A DNA stretch of 16,468 nucleotides from Flavobacteriaceae bacterium (lineage in GTDB: Bacteria > Bacteroidota > Bacteroidia > Flavobacteriales > Flavobacteriaceae), in NCBI GenBank assembly GCA_023301205.1, contig JALZVC010000248.1, positions 1-16,468 on the forward strand. The letters are read 5' to 3'. The notes beneath the pieces are model-generated. The model was not told where the DNA came from and did no database searches. It saw only the letters and a list, made by a program, of their open reading frames with translations. The translations under genes were made by a program, and so were the position numbers. Shown one piece after another: positions 6,750-16,468 of the stretch. Position 1 is the stretch's first letter. Each line of letters opens with the position of its first letter.

Positions 6750-8342
6750 TTACTGAATATTGAGTTTTTTGATAACCGTACCTGCGTCGCTATTAATTTT
6801 TAAAAAATAAACTCCAGAGGAAGTTTGCGACTGTATATTAAGTGTGACCGTATTTGTATTTAAGTTTTCTATATTTTTTGTATACACAATTTTACCAGAA
6901 ACATCGTAAATTTCCATTGCTAAAGCTCCGTAAAAAATGGAATTTAATGAAAGATTAAAAACTCCATTACTTGGGTTAGGAAAAACAGAAACATTGTTTT
7001 CAGTGGTATCACTTACGCTTAAAGTAGGAGAGTCTTGCATTAAAATTCTATATCCATCACAAGTACCTAATATGAGATCCATAAATCCATCATTGTTTAT
7101 ATCTATAAATTCTTGATCATAATTAGATATATGCCAATCTTGATCATTTCCTGCGTATGGGTCAACTAGATTTCCAGAGTTTAAGCCTTCGTTCTCAAAA
7201 AGAACAAAAGTTCTTACGCCTCCAGCTTGTCCAGTATCTGTAGATGTCTCACAAGGTGGCTCATCTGTGTCCACGCTAGCAATAGTAACATCTAGATCTC
7301 CATCACCATCCAGATCAACCATTTTAACATTACCACCCCAAACATTAGTTCTGCTAGATGATATGATTTGTTGGTCCATTTCAACGCTTATGTCTTGAGT
7401 AGCGCCAGTAATAACATTTACATAATCCTGGCCGTCATCAACTTCATAAAAATCAAGTAGCCCATCATTATTTAAATCACCAGCTGTAAACATATAAGGA
7501 GTAGCTCCAGGGAATTTAAAAAAGTTTGTAAAAGTTCCATCTCCATTATTAAATAATGCAATGGTACCTTGAACATTAAATGGAGCAATTGGGCCAAGAC
7601 CAAGGTTTTTGATAATATCTAAATCATCATCACCATCTACATCGTGAAATTCAACGCCTGTGCCAAAACTTGAATTTCTTAAATCTCCCATTCTAGTTTC
7701 AGATTCTTCTGTAAAAAATCCAGTACCATCATTTATAAATAAAACGTCTCTAGCTAAACCTGAACTTGCATAATTTACCATATATAGATCATTTGCATTG
7801 TTTCCAGTTAAATCTCCAGCCCAACCTGCGCAAAATTGAATAATTTCTGTAGTGACAATTGGTAATCTTGTAGCGGACTCATCAATAAATCCTTGCCAGT
7901 TACCAAAACCATTTTCTCCTTGATTTATAAATAGTTTAGGTTGGTTCTCAAAGGTGTTAATTACAAATATATCTAGCCATTCATCTCCATTTACGTCTAC
8001 AGCGATTACATCTCTTGCGTCTGTATTACTTGATAAGAACTCAGGTGCAAGTGTGTCAGTTCGATCTGTTAAAGTGCCATTTTCATTAATAAAAAGTAAA
8101 TCTGTTTTTGCACCCGGCGTAGAAAAAGGTATCTTTCTAACAACAATCATATCCATGAGCCCGTCTCTGTTAAAATCTCCAATTACTAGATCTTTTTCCA
8201 TGTCATCCACGAGATTAGTATCGTCATTGTCATTTACATTAGTAACAACGATACGTTGATCTGTTTGGTCAATAAAGTCAATCCATTGTGAATAACCCGT
8301 CATTGAAATTAGTAGAAGCGAAAGTAGTAAAATATGTTTCAT
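6750..8342 (-). CDS. Secreted FG-GAP/VCBS seven-repeat propeller with T9SS type A sorting domain
   Basis: 530 residues. A cleavable signal peptide (MKHILLLSLLLISMTGYSQ, cut at about residue 19) leads into a protein built on seven FG-GAP/calcium-loop motifs at about 56, 116, 177, 234, 289, 343 and 414. That count equals the blades of one seven-bladed propeller. The third (DLTGNNAND) and second (DVNGDEWLD) are the most degenerate. The last 80 residues are a T9SS type A sorting domain: VFPNPSNG at 453-460, then YDVSGK, then SGVYFLKI, ending KKLNIQ. The protein should cross the inner membrane by Sec and the outer membrane by T9SS, ending secreted or anchored at the surface. No enzyme domain is visible, so a binding or scaffold role is the simplest reading. 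It is separated from the HTTM unit by 445 bases and is likely its own transcript. Confidence 0.92.
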   Translation of the reverse strand: MKHILLLSLLLISMTGYSQWIDFIDQTDQRIVVTNVNDNDDTNLVDDMEKDLVIGDFNRDGLMDMIVVRKIPFSTPGAKTDLLFINENGTLTDRTDTLAPEFLSSNTDARDVIAVDVNGDEWLDIFVINTFENQPKLFINQGENGFGNWQGFIDESATRLPIVTTEIIQFCAGWAGDLTGNNANDLYMVNYASSGLARDVLFINDGTGFFTEESETRMGDLRNSSFGTGVEFHDVDGDDDLDIIKNLGLGPIAPFNVQGTIALFNNGDGTFTNFFKFPGATPYMFTAGDLNNDGLLDFYEVDDGQDYVNVITGATQDISVEMDQQIISSSRTNVWGGNVKMVDLDGDGDLDVTIASVDTDEPPCETSTDTGQAGGVRTFVLFENEGLNSGNLVDPYAGNDQDWHISNYDQEFIDINNDGFMDLILGTCDGYRILMQDSPTLSVSDTTENNVSVFPNPSNGVFNLSLNSIFYGALAMEIYDVSGKIVYTKNIENLNTNTVTLNIQSQTSSGVYFLKINSDAGTVIKKLNIQ

Positions 8343-8801
8343 AGCAATATTTATAAAAATAGTTAAGTAAATTTATCGATTTTTTAATGAATATTTCGTT
8401 TATATTAGAATTTTGTTAGAGTTATATATAATATTGGTGCTCGAATATAAATTAATAAGATGATGCAAAAGCTAATTTAAATCAATAATTTAGAGATTTA
8501 GCACTACAATTAAATAATGGAAATTAAACGACTCTCAGGGAAACATAAAAATAGCAAGGTTCTTATACTACCTAAAAAATTACTGGCAGATCTTACTTTC
8601 TAAAAGTTATTTCAGAAAAGAAATACAAGAGAATAATAACGCTAGCATTACTCCATAGATCACGGATCGAGTTGCATATTACATTCCATTTAATAGTACA
8701 TACCAGATATTTTAAATCTTCTTTAAAACTATTCTATTTATTTACTGATATCATTTGGTTCTCAAAAAGTACTTTGTGCTATCTGGACAATTATAAGATT
8801 A
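8343..8801. other. 459-bp intergenic region
   Basis: The left part is the 5' side of the secreted propeller gene, and the right part is the 3' side of the DUF6095 gene. I see no convincing promoter or GC-rich terminator. A 28-codon plus-strand reading frame (8517-8603, MEIKRLSGKHKNSK... ADLTF) has natural-looking composition and is followed by more lysine/arginine-rich sequence interrupted by stops. It could be a small gene or a relic, but I recognise no family. AAAGTACTTT at 8766-8775 is a short palindrome. Confidence 0.4.
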
Positions 8802-9023
8802 TTAAAAAATGGCCTTCATAAATGTTTTAAGCGCTTTAAAAATGCAGAAAATAGCACCAGCGCCCAATAGTATTCCAATACTAAAGAAAAGATAAAATGA
8901 CCAATGTCCTTTATTCAAGAAAGACAAGGTTAACAAATATGGGCTTAAAAACAATAGTGGTAACGCAATAGCTAGGAATTTTATTCCCTTAGCAAGAAGT
9001 TGTTTATCTGAATGTTTAGTCAT
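8802..9023 (-). CDS. DUF6095 family small membrane protein
   Basis: 73 residues with two hydrophobic segments (about 14-34 and 42-64) separated by a short polar loop (NKGHWS) and flanked by basic ends (KHSDKQ, KALKTFMK). This is a typical small two-pass inner-membrane protein. Sequence and position directly after murQ match the flavobacterial DUF6095 family, whose function is unknown. The start codon lies inside the end of murQ (8-base overlap), which supports translational coupling and this ATG. It is the last gene of the receptor-DUF4249-murQ run. No clear terminator follows. Confidence 0.8.
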   Translation of the reverse strand: MTKHSDKQLLAKGIKFLAIALPLLFLSPYLLTLSFLNKGHWSFYLFFSIGILLGAGAIFCIFKALKTFMKAIF

Positions 9024-9831
9024 TTTTAACGGTATTAATTGCTGCTCTTACACTTTTATGGGTCTGCAATAAATTTGTCGCAGTTGCCTTATCTACATTA
9101 ATTTCGCCCATAATCATACGAATACCGCGGTCTACTAGTTTATTATTACTCAACTGCATATCGACCATTTTATTTCCTTTAATACGATCTAGTTGGATCA
9201 TCGCGGTTGTAGAAATCATATTCAATACTAATTTTTGAGCCGTACCCGCTTTCATTCTTGAGCTACCTGTAACAAATTCTGGCCCCACCACTACAACTAC
9301 TGGAAAAGTTGCGGTACGTGCTAACGGACTACCTTCATTGCACGTAATACAGCCCGTAGCAATACCATTGCTATTACACGCTTTAAGAGCACCTATTACG
9401 TATGGGGTGGTTCCAGAAGCAGCTATACCAATAACAATGTCTGCTTCGGAAATGTGCTGGACTTGCAAATCTAGCCAACCTTGATTGGCACTATCTTCTG
9501 CAAATTCTACAGCTTCTCTAATAGCGGTGTCACCTCCTGCAATAAGTCCAACTACTAATCCGTGGTCTACACCAAAAGTAGGAGGGCATTCGCTTGCATC
9601 TACAATACCAAGTCTTCCGCTAGTGCCAGCTCCAATGTAAAAGAGACGGCCTCCATTCTTTAATTTTTCAGAAACTATTGTAGTTAACTTTTCAATCTGC
9701 GGAAGTGCCTTTTCTACGGCTAAAGGAACGGTTTTATCTTCTGTGTTGATAGCAACTAGAATTTCTTTTACGCTCATTTTTTCAATCGCAGTATAATGAG
9801 AATCAGCTTCAGTGGTTTTTGTGAATTCCAT
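9016..9831 (-). CDS. murQ: N-acetylmuramic acid 6-phosphate etherase
   Basis: 271 residues. MurQ cleaves the lactyl ether of MurNAc 6-phosphate, giving GlcNAc 6-phosphate and D-lactate, in cytoplasmic recycling of the cell wall. The SIS sugar-phosphate fold is clear: YIGAGTSGRLGIVDASECPP at 65-84 is the family signature, with ASGTTPYV (138-145) and VTGSSRMKAGTAQK (187-200) further on. Glu81 (in ASECPP) and Glu112 (in FAEDSANQG) align with the catalytic glutamates described for E. coli MurQ (Glu83 and Glu114, from memory). The length is slightly below the E. coli enzyme (about 298) because of a shorter C-terminal tail. It starts 22 bases after the DUF4249 gene and overlaps the DUF6095 gene, so it appears to be third in a four-gene operon. 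The kinase and anhydro-sugar enzymes that would feed it are not in this window. Confidence 0.96.
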   Translation of the reverse strand: MEFTKTTEADSHYTAIEKMSVKEILVAINTEDKTVPLAVEKALPQIEKLTTIVSEKLKNGGRLFYIGAGTSGRLGIVDASECPPTFGVDHGLVVGLIAGGDTAIREAVEFAEDSANQGWLDLQVQHISEADIVIGIAASGTTPYVIGALKACNSNGIATGCITCNEGSPLARTATFPVVVVVGPEFVTGSSRMKAGTAQKLVLNMISTTAMIQLDRIKGNKMVDMQLSNNKLVDRGIRMIMGEINVDKATATNLLQTHKSVRAAINTVKND

Positions 9832-9853
9832 AAGAAATAAGAAAGATAATAAA

Positions 9854-10660
9854 TTATTGAACAGTGTAAGTTAAGGTATCTCTTTCTGAAACTCTGAAAT
9901 ATCCTAATGGAAAATTATCTGGATTTGTTACATTAATAACGTTCCCTCTTACTGTTGCGGGCTGTGTCTCAAAAGGACCTCCTCCATCGTCTGAGCCTTG
10001 TTGTAGCAAAACGAACTGAAAATCATAATAATTTCTATCCACACCATCTATTTCAAACAAAACTTGATCACCTGGTTGTAAATCATCTGCTGTATATAAT
10101 GCAAAAATTCGATTACCATCAAAAAATTCGTCTGAAGCGATATCTATATTTCTTCCTCTGATAGAAGAAATCTGAAAGAAATAAAAATTATCTTCATCTG
10201 CTGGATCATTAAAGAAGGCCTTTAGTTCAATTTCGTCTCCAAAAAAGCCACCTTCATTATCTTGTTCTACGATATCCTCCCATGGTACTACACTTTCTAT
10301 TTGCTCTGTGGCTGTAAAAGTTTCGCCTTGATAGCTAATTGTAATTGTGTAGTCGACATTGTCTTCTGGTATTAGGTTGGTATCAGTAATGTACCTGCCA
10401 TTTCCAGTATGCGTAAATGAGAACACGTTGTTATTGCTATCTGTAATGATGACAAGGGCGTCCGTTACGGGAGGGATTTCGTTATCAAAAAACGGACTTG
10501 TTAGTGATAAGGTGATTTCTGTGCTCCCTCCTTCATTGTTTAACAGACGAAACATAGTAGCTTCTACTACAAGTTTTGGTTCACCTTCATTTAAGTCTAA
10601 GTCAATGACGTCCTCACAAGAGAGTAGTAATAGGCTAAAAAATATAAGTAGTATTCTCAT
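9854..10660 (-). CDS. DUF4249 domain outer-membrane lipoprotein
   Basis: 268 residues. A short lipoprotein signal (MRILLIFFSLLLLSC, lipobox LLSC, Cys15) is followed by the acidic CEDVIDLDLNEGEPKLVVEA, the usual opening of DUF4249 proteins. The first half (about 30-125) looks like an Ig-like beta domain with repeated strand patterns (VTDALVIITDSNNNVFSF, YTITISYQGETFTA). The second half is acidic and carries aromatic-rich strands ending in GYFRVSERDTLTYTV. DUF4249 lipoproteins pair with TonB-dependent receptors and are thought to act like SusD, capping or feeding the channel; no ligand can be read from sequence. The gene starts 3 bases after the receptor's stop, so the two are cotranscribed and probably form one complex. 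It is the shorter type of DUF4249 protein and looks intact. Confidence 0.88.
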   Translation of the reverse strand: MRILLIFFSLLLLSCEDVIDLDLNEGEPKLVVEATMFRLLNNEGGSTEITLSLTSPFFDNEIPPVTDALVIITDSNNNVFSFTHTGNGRYITDTNLIPEDNVDYTITISYQGETFTATEQIESVVPWEDIVEQDNEGGFFGDEIELKAFFNDPADEDNFYFFQISSIRGRNIDIASDEFFDGNRIFALYTADDLQPGDQVLFEIDGVDRNYYDFQFVLLQQGSDDGGGPFETQPATVRGNVINVTNPDNFPLGYFRVSERDTLTYTVQ

Positions 10661-10663
10661 AGC

Positions 10664-13045
10664 TTAAAATTTAAAATTGTAAGTAATTGCTGGGATGATA
10701 CCAAAAATGGATAATCGTATTGCTTCATTTTGACCAGTACTTGTATTTTCTCTAAAGGATATTGAAGCTGCATTTCTTCTATTGTATATATTATAAGCAC
10801 TAAACACCCACTCGCTTCTCCAAGCTTTTTTTCTAGAACTATCAAATTGTCTACTCTTTTTTGGTATATAGGTTGCAGATATGTCCATTCTATGGAAAGA
10901 AGATAATCGACTTGCATTCCTAGCTTCGAAAACTGGGATAACTTGACCTTCAAAGATATATTGCCCTTCGGGAAATGTAAATGGTAAGCCTGATTGAATA
11001 ATGAAATTAGCGCCAAAAGACCATTTTTTAGAAAATTGGTACTGGGCCGTAACCGAAATGTCATGTGTTTTATCCCAAGCCGAATTATACCATTCCCCAT
11101 TATTAATTCCTATTTCTTGTGGCGATCTTCCTGGGGTGCGTTGTTCACTTTTTGAAAGTGTATATGAAAACCAGCCAGTCAATCTTCCTTGTGTTTTTCT
11201 AGCTAAGAATTCTATTCCATAAGATCTTGCTTCTCCGCTAAGTAAAATTTGTTCCACGGCGTCGTTTGCTATTAAGTCTGCACCATCCACATAATCTAAT
11301 CTGTTTTGTGTTTTCTTATAGTAGCTTTCTACTTCAAAAGTAAAATCTTTAAAGGTTTTAAAATAGCCAAGAGCAACTTGATCTCCTATTTGTGGATCTA
11401 TAAATCGACCACTTGGGGCATAGATGTCAAATGGGGTAGGGGATGTTGTATTACTTATTAAATGGATGTATTGGGCTGTTCTATTATAGCTTGCCTTTAT
11501 AGCAGCGTCATCTGCTAGTAGATAAGAAATTGCTAAACGCGGTTCGAGATTAGCAAATGCTTTTATAGTTTCAGTCCTATCAAAACTTTCTGTACCAATA
11601 GGCTCTGCATCTTGATAAATATCTAAATTTTCATCATAAAGAATAGGGTTGTTGTCAGCATAGATATTTAGCGAATCTTGACCTAATCTATTAAAAGTAG
11701 ATAAACGGAGACCTGCTTGTATGTTTAAACGATCGTTAATTTCTAATTCTCCATCTATATAAAATGCGTTTTCAAAACCGAATTTCTTAGTAAGTGAAAA
11801 AGGGTTTATTCCAGAAGATGCTGTTGTGGGCTCTATATCACCTGGATTAAAAGAATAATAAATACTATTTAATCCATATTGTAATTTTGTTTTTTCTGAA
11901 ATGTAATGGGTAAAGTCATATTTGAGATTTAAGTTTTGAATCCCACTGTCAAATTGAAATTCTACAAATTTTAATTGGAGGTTGTAAAAATAATCTGAAT
12001 ATATGGCAGAAAGATTACTGAAGAGCTTATCTGAAAACAAATGGTTCCATCTTAAATTTACTGTAGAATTTCCGAAGATATTTTCAAAACTATCTGAAAT
12101 TTCAAACTTGTCTCTACCAGAGTATCCAGAAAGAAATAGTTTGTTCTTGTCATCTATTTTGTAGCTTACTTTTGCATTTAAATCAAAAAACTTGGCAATG
12201 TTGTCATTGTCAAATAAAGGCAAAAATAGATGGGCATAACTGCTACGACCACCTACTAAAAATGAAACTTTATCCTTTACTATTGGACCTTCTATAAGCA
12301 ATCTGCTCGCTACTAAGCCAAGACCCCCTGTAATTTTCAATTCTTTACTATTTCCATCCTTTTGGTAAATATCTAATACAGACGCGATCCTGCCACCAAA
12401 ACGTGCTGGGATTCCTCCTTTATAGAGGGTTAAATCTTTTATGGCGTCTGGATTAAATACAGAGAAAAAACCAAAGAGGTGCGAAGAATTGAATAAGGTA
12501 GCTTCATCTAATAAAACTAAATTTTGACCTGCGCCACCACCTCTTACATTAAATCCACTAGCGCCTTCACCAGCGTTAGTGACGCCAGGCAGTAAGGTGA
12601 TTGCTTGAATAACATCTGCTTCGCCTAAAACTACTGGAATTTTTTTTATGCTGGAAGATTTGAGTGTGTTGGCACTCATTTGAGGATCTCGAATATTCAG
12701 TTTTTCACTGTCTGTTGTAATAATTACTTCAGTTAGCGATTCTAAATTTTCTGAGAGTGATATGTTTTTTGTTATAGAAGCCTGTAAGTCAATCGTTAAA
12801 ATTTCCGAAGTGTAGCCAATGCTACTGTATTGAATTTTATGGCTTCCTGCGGGTAAAGTCATGGAGTAAAAACCATAGACGTTCGTAACAGTTCCTGCGT
12901 TTTGTGAAGGTACTAGCACATTGATGCCAATAAGTGTCTCCCCCGAATCTTTATCTGATACTGTGCCGCTTATGGTAAATTTCTCTTGTGCAACAGCGGT
13001 TATTGAAGAAATAATAAATAGAATGGTAAAGAAATAATATTTCAT
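10664..13045 (-). CDS. TonB-dependent receptor with carboxypeptidase-regulatory-like domain
   Basis: 793 residues, an outer-membrane active transporter. The signal peptide ends near residue 19 (ITAVAQ). A CarboxypepD-reg-like domain fills about 22-105 (ISGTVSDKDSGETLIGINV, then GFYSMTLPAG, then SSIGY). The plug domain follows at about 115-235, with VIQAITLLPGV (145-155), GFNVRGGGAGQNLVLLD (164-180) and GGIPARFGGRIASVLDI (210-226). The rest is a 22-strand-type beta barrel ending in aromatic NFKF. Plug residues are close to the class paired with DUF4249 lipoproteins, and that partner follows after 3 bases. Energy comes from TonB-ExbBD encoded elsewhere. The substrate is unknown; murQ downstream allows a guess at a peptidoglycan fragment. 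The start is set by the signal peptide and is only 5 bases from the icd terminator hairpin. A 147-codon overlapping frame at 10657-11100 on the same strand is a shadow. Confidence 0.93.
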   Translation of the reverse strand: MKYYFFTILFIISSITAVAQEKFTISGTVSDKDSGETLIGINVLVPSQNAGTVTNVYGFYSMTLPAGSHKIQYSSIGYTSEILTIDLQASITKNISLSENLESLTEVIITTDSEKLNIRDPQMSANTLKSSSIKKIPVVLGEADVIQAITLLPGVTNAGEGASGFNVRGGGAGQNLVLLDEATLFNSSHLFGFFSVFNPDAIKDLTLYKGGIPARFGGRIASVLDIYQKDGNSKELKITGGLGLVASRLLIEGPIVKDKVSFLVGGRSSYAHLFLPLFDNDNIAKFFDLNAKVSYKIDDKNKLFLSGYSGRDKFEISDSFENIFGNSTVNLRWNHLFSDKLFSNLSAIYSDYFYNLQLKFVEFQFDSGIQNLNLKYDFTHYISEKTKLQYGLNSIYYSFNPGDIEPTTASSGINPFSLTKKFGFENAFYIDGELEINDRLNIQAGLRLSTFNRLGQDSLNIYADNNPILYDENLDIYQDAEPIGTESFDRTETIKAFANLEPRLAISYLLADDAAIKASYNRTAQYIHLISNTTSPTPFDIYAPSGRFIDPQIGDQVALGYFKTFKDFTFEVESYYKKTQNRLDYVDGADLIANDAVEQILLSGEARSYGIEFLARKTQGRLTGWFSYTLSKSEQRTPGRSPQEIGINNGEWYNSAWDKTHDISVTAQYQFSKKWSFGANFIIQSGLPFTFPEGQYIFEGQVIPVFEARNASRLSSFHRMDISATYIPKKSRQFDSSRKKAWRSEWVFSAYNIYNRRNAASISFRENTSTGQNEAIRLSIFGIIPAITYNFKF

Positions 13046-13050
13046 ATAAG

Positions 13051-13080
13051 AAAGGCCTCCAATTATAACTGAAGGCCTTT
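13051..13080 (-). terminator. icd intrinsic terminator, abutting the receptor start codon
   Basis: On the minus strand AAAGGCCTTC (13080-13071), a 10-base loop, and GGAGGCCTTT (13060-13051) form a 10-bp stem with one G-U pair, followed by CTTAT. It lies 7 bases after the icd stop. The receptor start codon at 13043-13045 begins 5 bases after the hairpin. It should end icd transcripts; any read-through message would carry the hairpin right at the receptor's ribosome-binding region. Confidence 0.75.
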
Positions 13081-13087
13081 GGGTTTA

Positions 13088-15793
<2,706 letters not shown>

Positions 15794-15828
15794 AAAAAAA
15801 GCGTCCTTCATATAAGATGAAGGACGCT
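15794..15828 (-). terminator. Strong intrinsic terminator after rplS
   Basis: On the minus strand AGCGTCCTTCAT (15828-15817), a 5-base loop (CTTAT) and ATGAAGGACGCT (15811-15800) form a perfect 12-bp stem running directly into a seven-T tract (15800-15794, sharing the last stem base). It begins about 21 bases after the rplS stop. A shorter T-run on the other side (15832-15836) gives weak bidirectional potential. Confidence 0.93.
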
Positions 15829-15849
15829 GAGTTTTTAACAAATATGCTA

Positions 15850-16200
15850 CTAGTATCTTTGTTCTTTGATACGAGCTTTCTTACCTGTAAGGCCTCTAAA
15901 GTAGTATATACGTTTTCTACGTACACTACCTTTTTTATTGATTTCAACTTTCTGTAATGCTGGCATATTCACTGGGAATATACGCTCAACGCCTACAGTA
16001 CCAGACATTTTTCTGATAGTAAAGGTCTTTAATAATCCAGTACCTCTTACTTGAATTACAACACCTCTAAAAAACTGTGTTCTTGTTTTTTCTCCTTCAC
16101 GAATCTCATAAAACACAGTGATAGTATCACCTGCAGAGAATTCTGGAAAATCTTTTTTGGTTACAAATTCGTCTTGAACAAATTTTACTAACTCTTCCAT
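15850..16200 (-). CDS. rplS: 50S ribosomal protein L19
   Basis: 116 residues, matching the usual bacterial L19 length (about 115). L19 sits at the interface of the large and small ribosomal subunits. Recognisable blocks run through the whole protein: FSAGDTITVFYEIREGEKTR (21-40), QFFRGVVIQVRGTG, FTIRKMSGTVGVERIFPVNMP, and the basic C-terminus SVRRKRIYYFRGLTGKKARI. The gene is complete, with a strong terminator 21 bases downstream. In many bacteria rplS sits with trmD or rpsP; neither is adjacent here, and the gene upstream ends in a T9SS-like sequence, so rplS appears to be transcribed alone. The start follows an AT-rich leader without a Shine-Dalgarno sequence near the ATG, as usual in this group. 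Confidence 0.98.
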   Translation of the reverse strand: MEELVKFVQDEFVTKKDFPEFSAGDTITVFYEIREGEKTRTQFFRGVVIQVRGTGLLKTFTIRKMSGTVGVERIFPVNMPALQKVEINKKGSVRRKRIYYFRGLTGKKARIKEQRY

Positions 16201-16296
16201 GATTAATAATTTATTATTTACTCTCTAACAACATTCACGATTCTCGCCAGAGGTTGGAACAAAGGATTGCTTTTTCTTCTAAAAGTTAAGCGGCTG

Positions 16297-16304
16297 CAAA
16301 AATA
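16297..16304 (-). promoter_or_regulatory. Candidate rplS promoter -7 element
   Basis: TATTTTTG on the minus strand matches the Bacteroidota consensus TAnnTTTG. No TTG -33 element lies at the expected spacing upstream. If used, transcription would start about 90 bases before the rplS ATG, leaving a leader long enough for a regulatory structure. Confidence 0.35.
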
Positions 16305-16355
16305 AGTAATTTTATGAGTTATTAGCTGTGAGTTGTGAGTTTTTTTTCTGAAATA

Positions 16356-16468
16356 TTATTCTTTAATAAGTTGCATACTATGCACACCTAAGTTTGTTTC
16401 TATAAAGACAAAATAAGTAGCGCTTGCCATTTCAGAAACAGAATAGTAATTCTCTTGTATTTCTGAAA
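16356..16468 (-). CDS. Partial CDS: C-terminal end of a probable T9SS-exported protein
   Basis: An open frame enters from the right edge and ends at TAA (16358-16356), leaving 36 residues. They read SEIQENYYSVSEMASATYFV, then FIETNLGVHSMQLIKE. The pattern (V/L)S-x-(L/M)-ASATYFV-(I)-x-T-x-x-G-x-x-S-x-x-(L/F)-IK is that of the last two strands of a T9SS type A sorting domain. The sorting domain directs transport across the outer membrane; the cargo lies outside the window, so its function is unknown. The gene ends 156 bases before the rplS ATG, with no strong hairpin between them. The fragment is short, so the assignment is moderate. Confidence 0.65.
   Translation of the reverse strand, partial: SEIQENYYSVSEMASATYFVFIETNLGVHSMQLIKE

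Noticed and set aside
7954..8259. 101-codon plus-strand frame opposite the secreted propeller gene
   Set aside because: Serine/threonine-rich antisense translation of repeated Asp/Asn-rich loops, a typical shadow of a repeat protein.
10657..11100. 147-codon minus-strand open frame overlapping the end of the receptor gene
   Set aside because: It lies entirely over the receptor's C-terminal barrel in another frame, has low-complexity composition and no recognisable domain, whereas the receptor frame has clear family features throughout.

Overview
The window reads as chromosome from a marine-type member of the Flavobacteriaceae (Bacteroidota). The reasons are: AT-rich DNA; start codons without Shine-Dalgarno sequences; type IX secretion (T9SS) C-terminal sorting domains; Bacteroidota-style lipoproteins; a TonB-dependent receptor paired with a DUF4249 lipoprotein; and the DUF6095 family. 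Apart from a decayed transposon at the left edge, every gene lies on the minus strand, so the order of transcription is right to left.

Right end (about 13.1-16.5 kb): the last 36 codons of an exported protein with a T9SS-like C-terminus, then rplS (ribosomal protein L19) with a strong intrinsic terminator, a 480-base gap, and icd, the large monomeric NADP-dependent isocitrate dehydrogenase. The icd terminator hairpin sits only 5 bases before the start codon of the next gene.

Middle (8.8-13.0 kb): a compact run of four genes: TonB-dependent receptor, DUF4249 lipoprotein (3-base gap), murQ (22-base gap) and a DUF6095 small membrane protein (8-base overlap). The receptor and lipoprotein form a SusCD-like outer-membrane pair. 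MurQ is the cytoplasmic MurNAc-6-phosphate etherase of cell-wall recycling. The spacing suggests one operon and raises the possibility that the pair takes up a cell-wall-derived compound.

Left-centre (1.6-8.3 kb): a secreted seven-repeat FG-GAP/VCBS propeller with a T9SS tag, a 445-base gap, and then a tight two-gene unit. The first gene of that unit is an HTTM-family membrane protein resembling vitamin K-dependent gamma-glutamyl carboxylase. The second is a 1110-residue calcium-motif-rich lipoprotein with two propeller halves flanking an ASPIC/UnbV domain. This pairing of a carboxylase-like membrane enzyme with a surface calcium-binding protein is the best candidate here for an undescribed system.

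Left end (0.1-1.5 kb): a degenerate IS4-family insertion sequence. It has near-perfect 19-bp terminal inverted repeats, a transposase broken by a lost start codon, two frameshifts and three stops, and a 40-bp perfect palindrome with a (TA)13 core.
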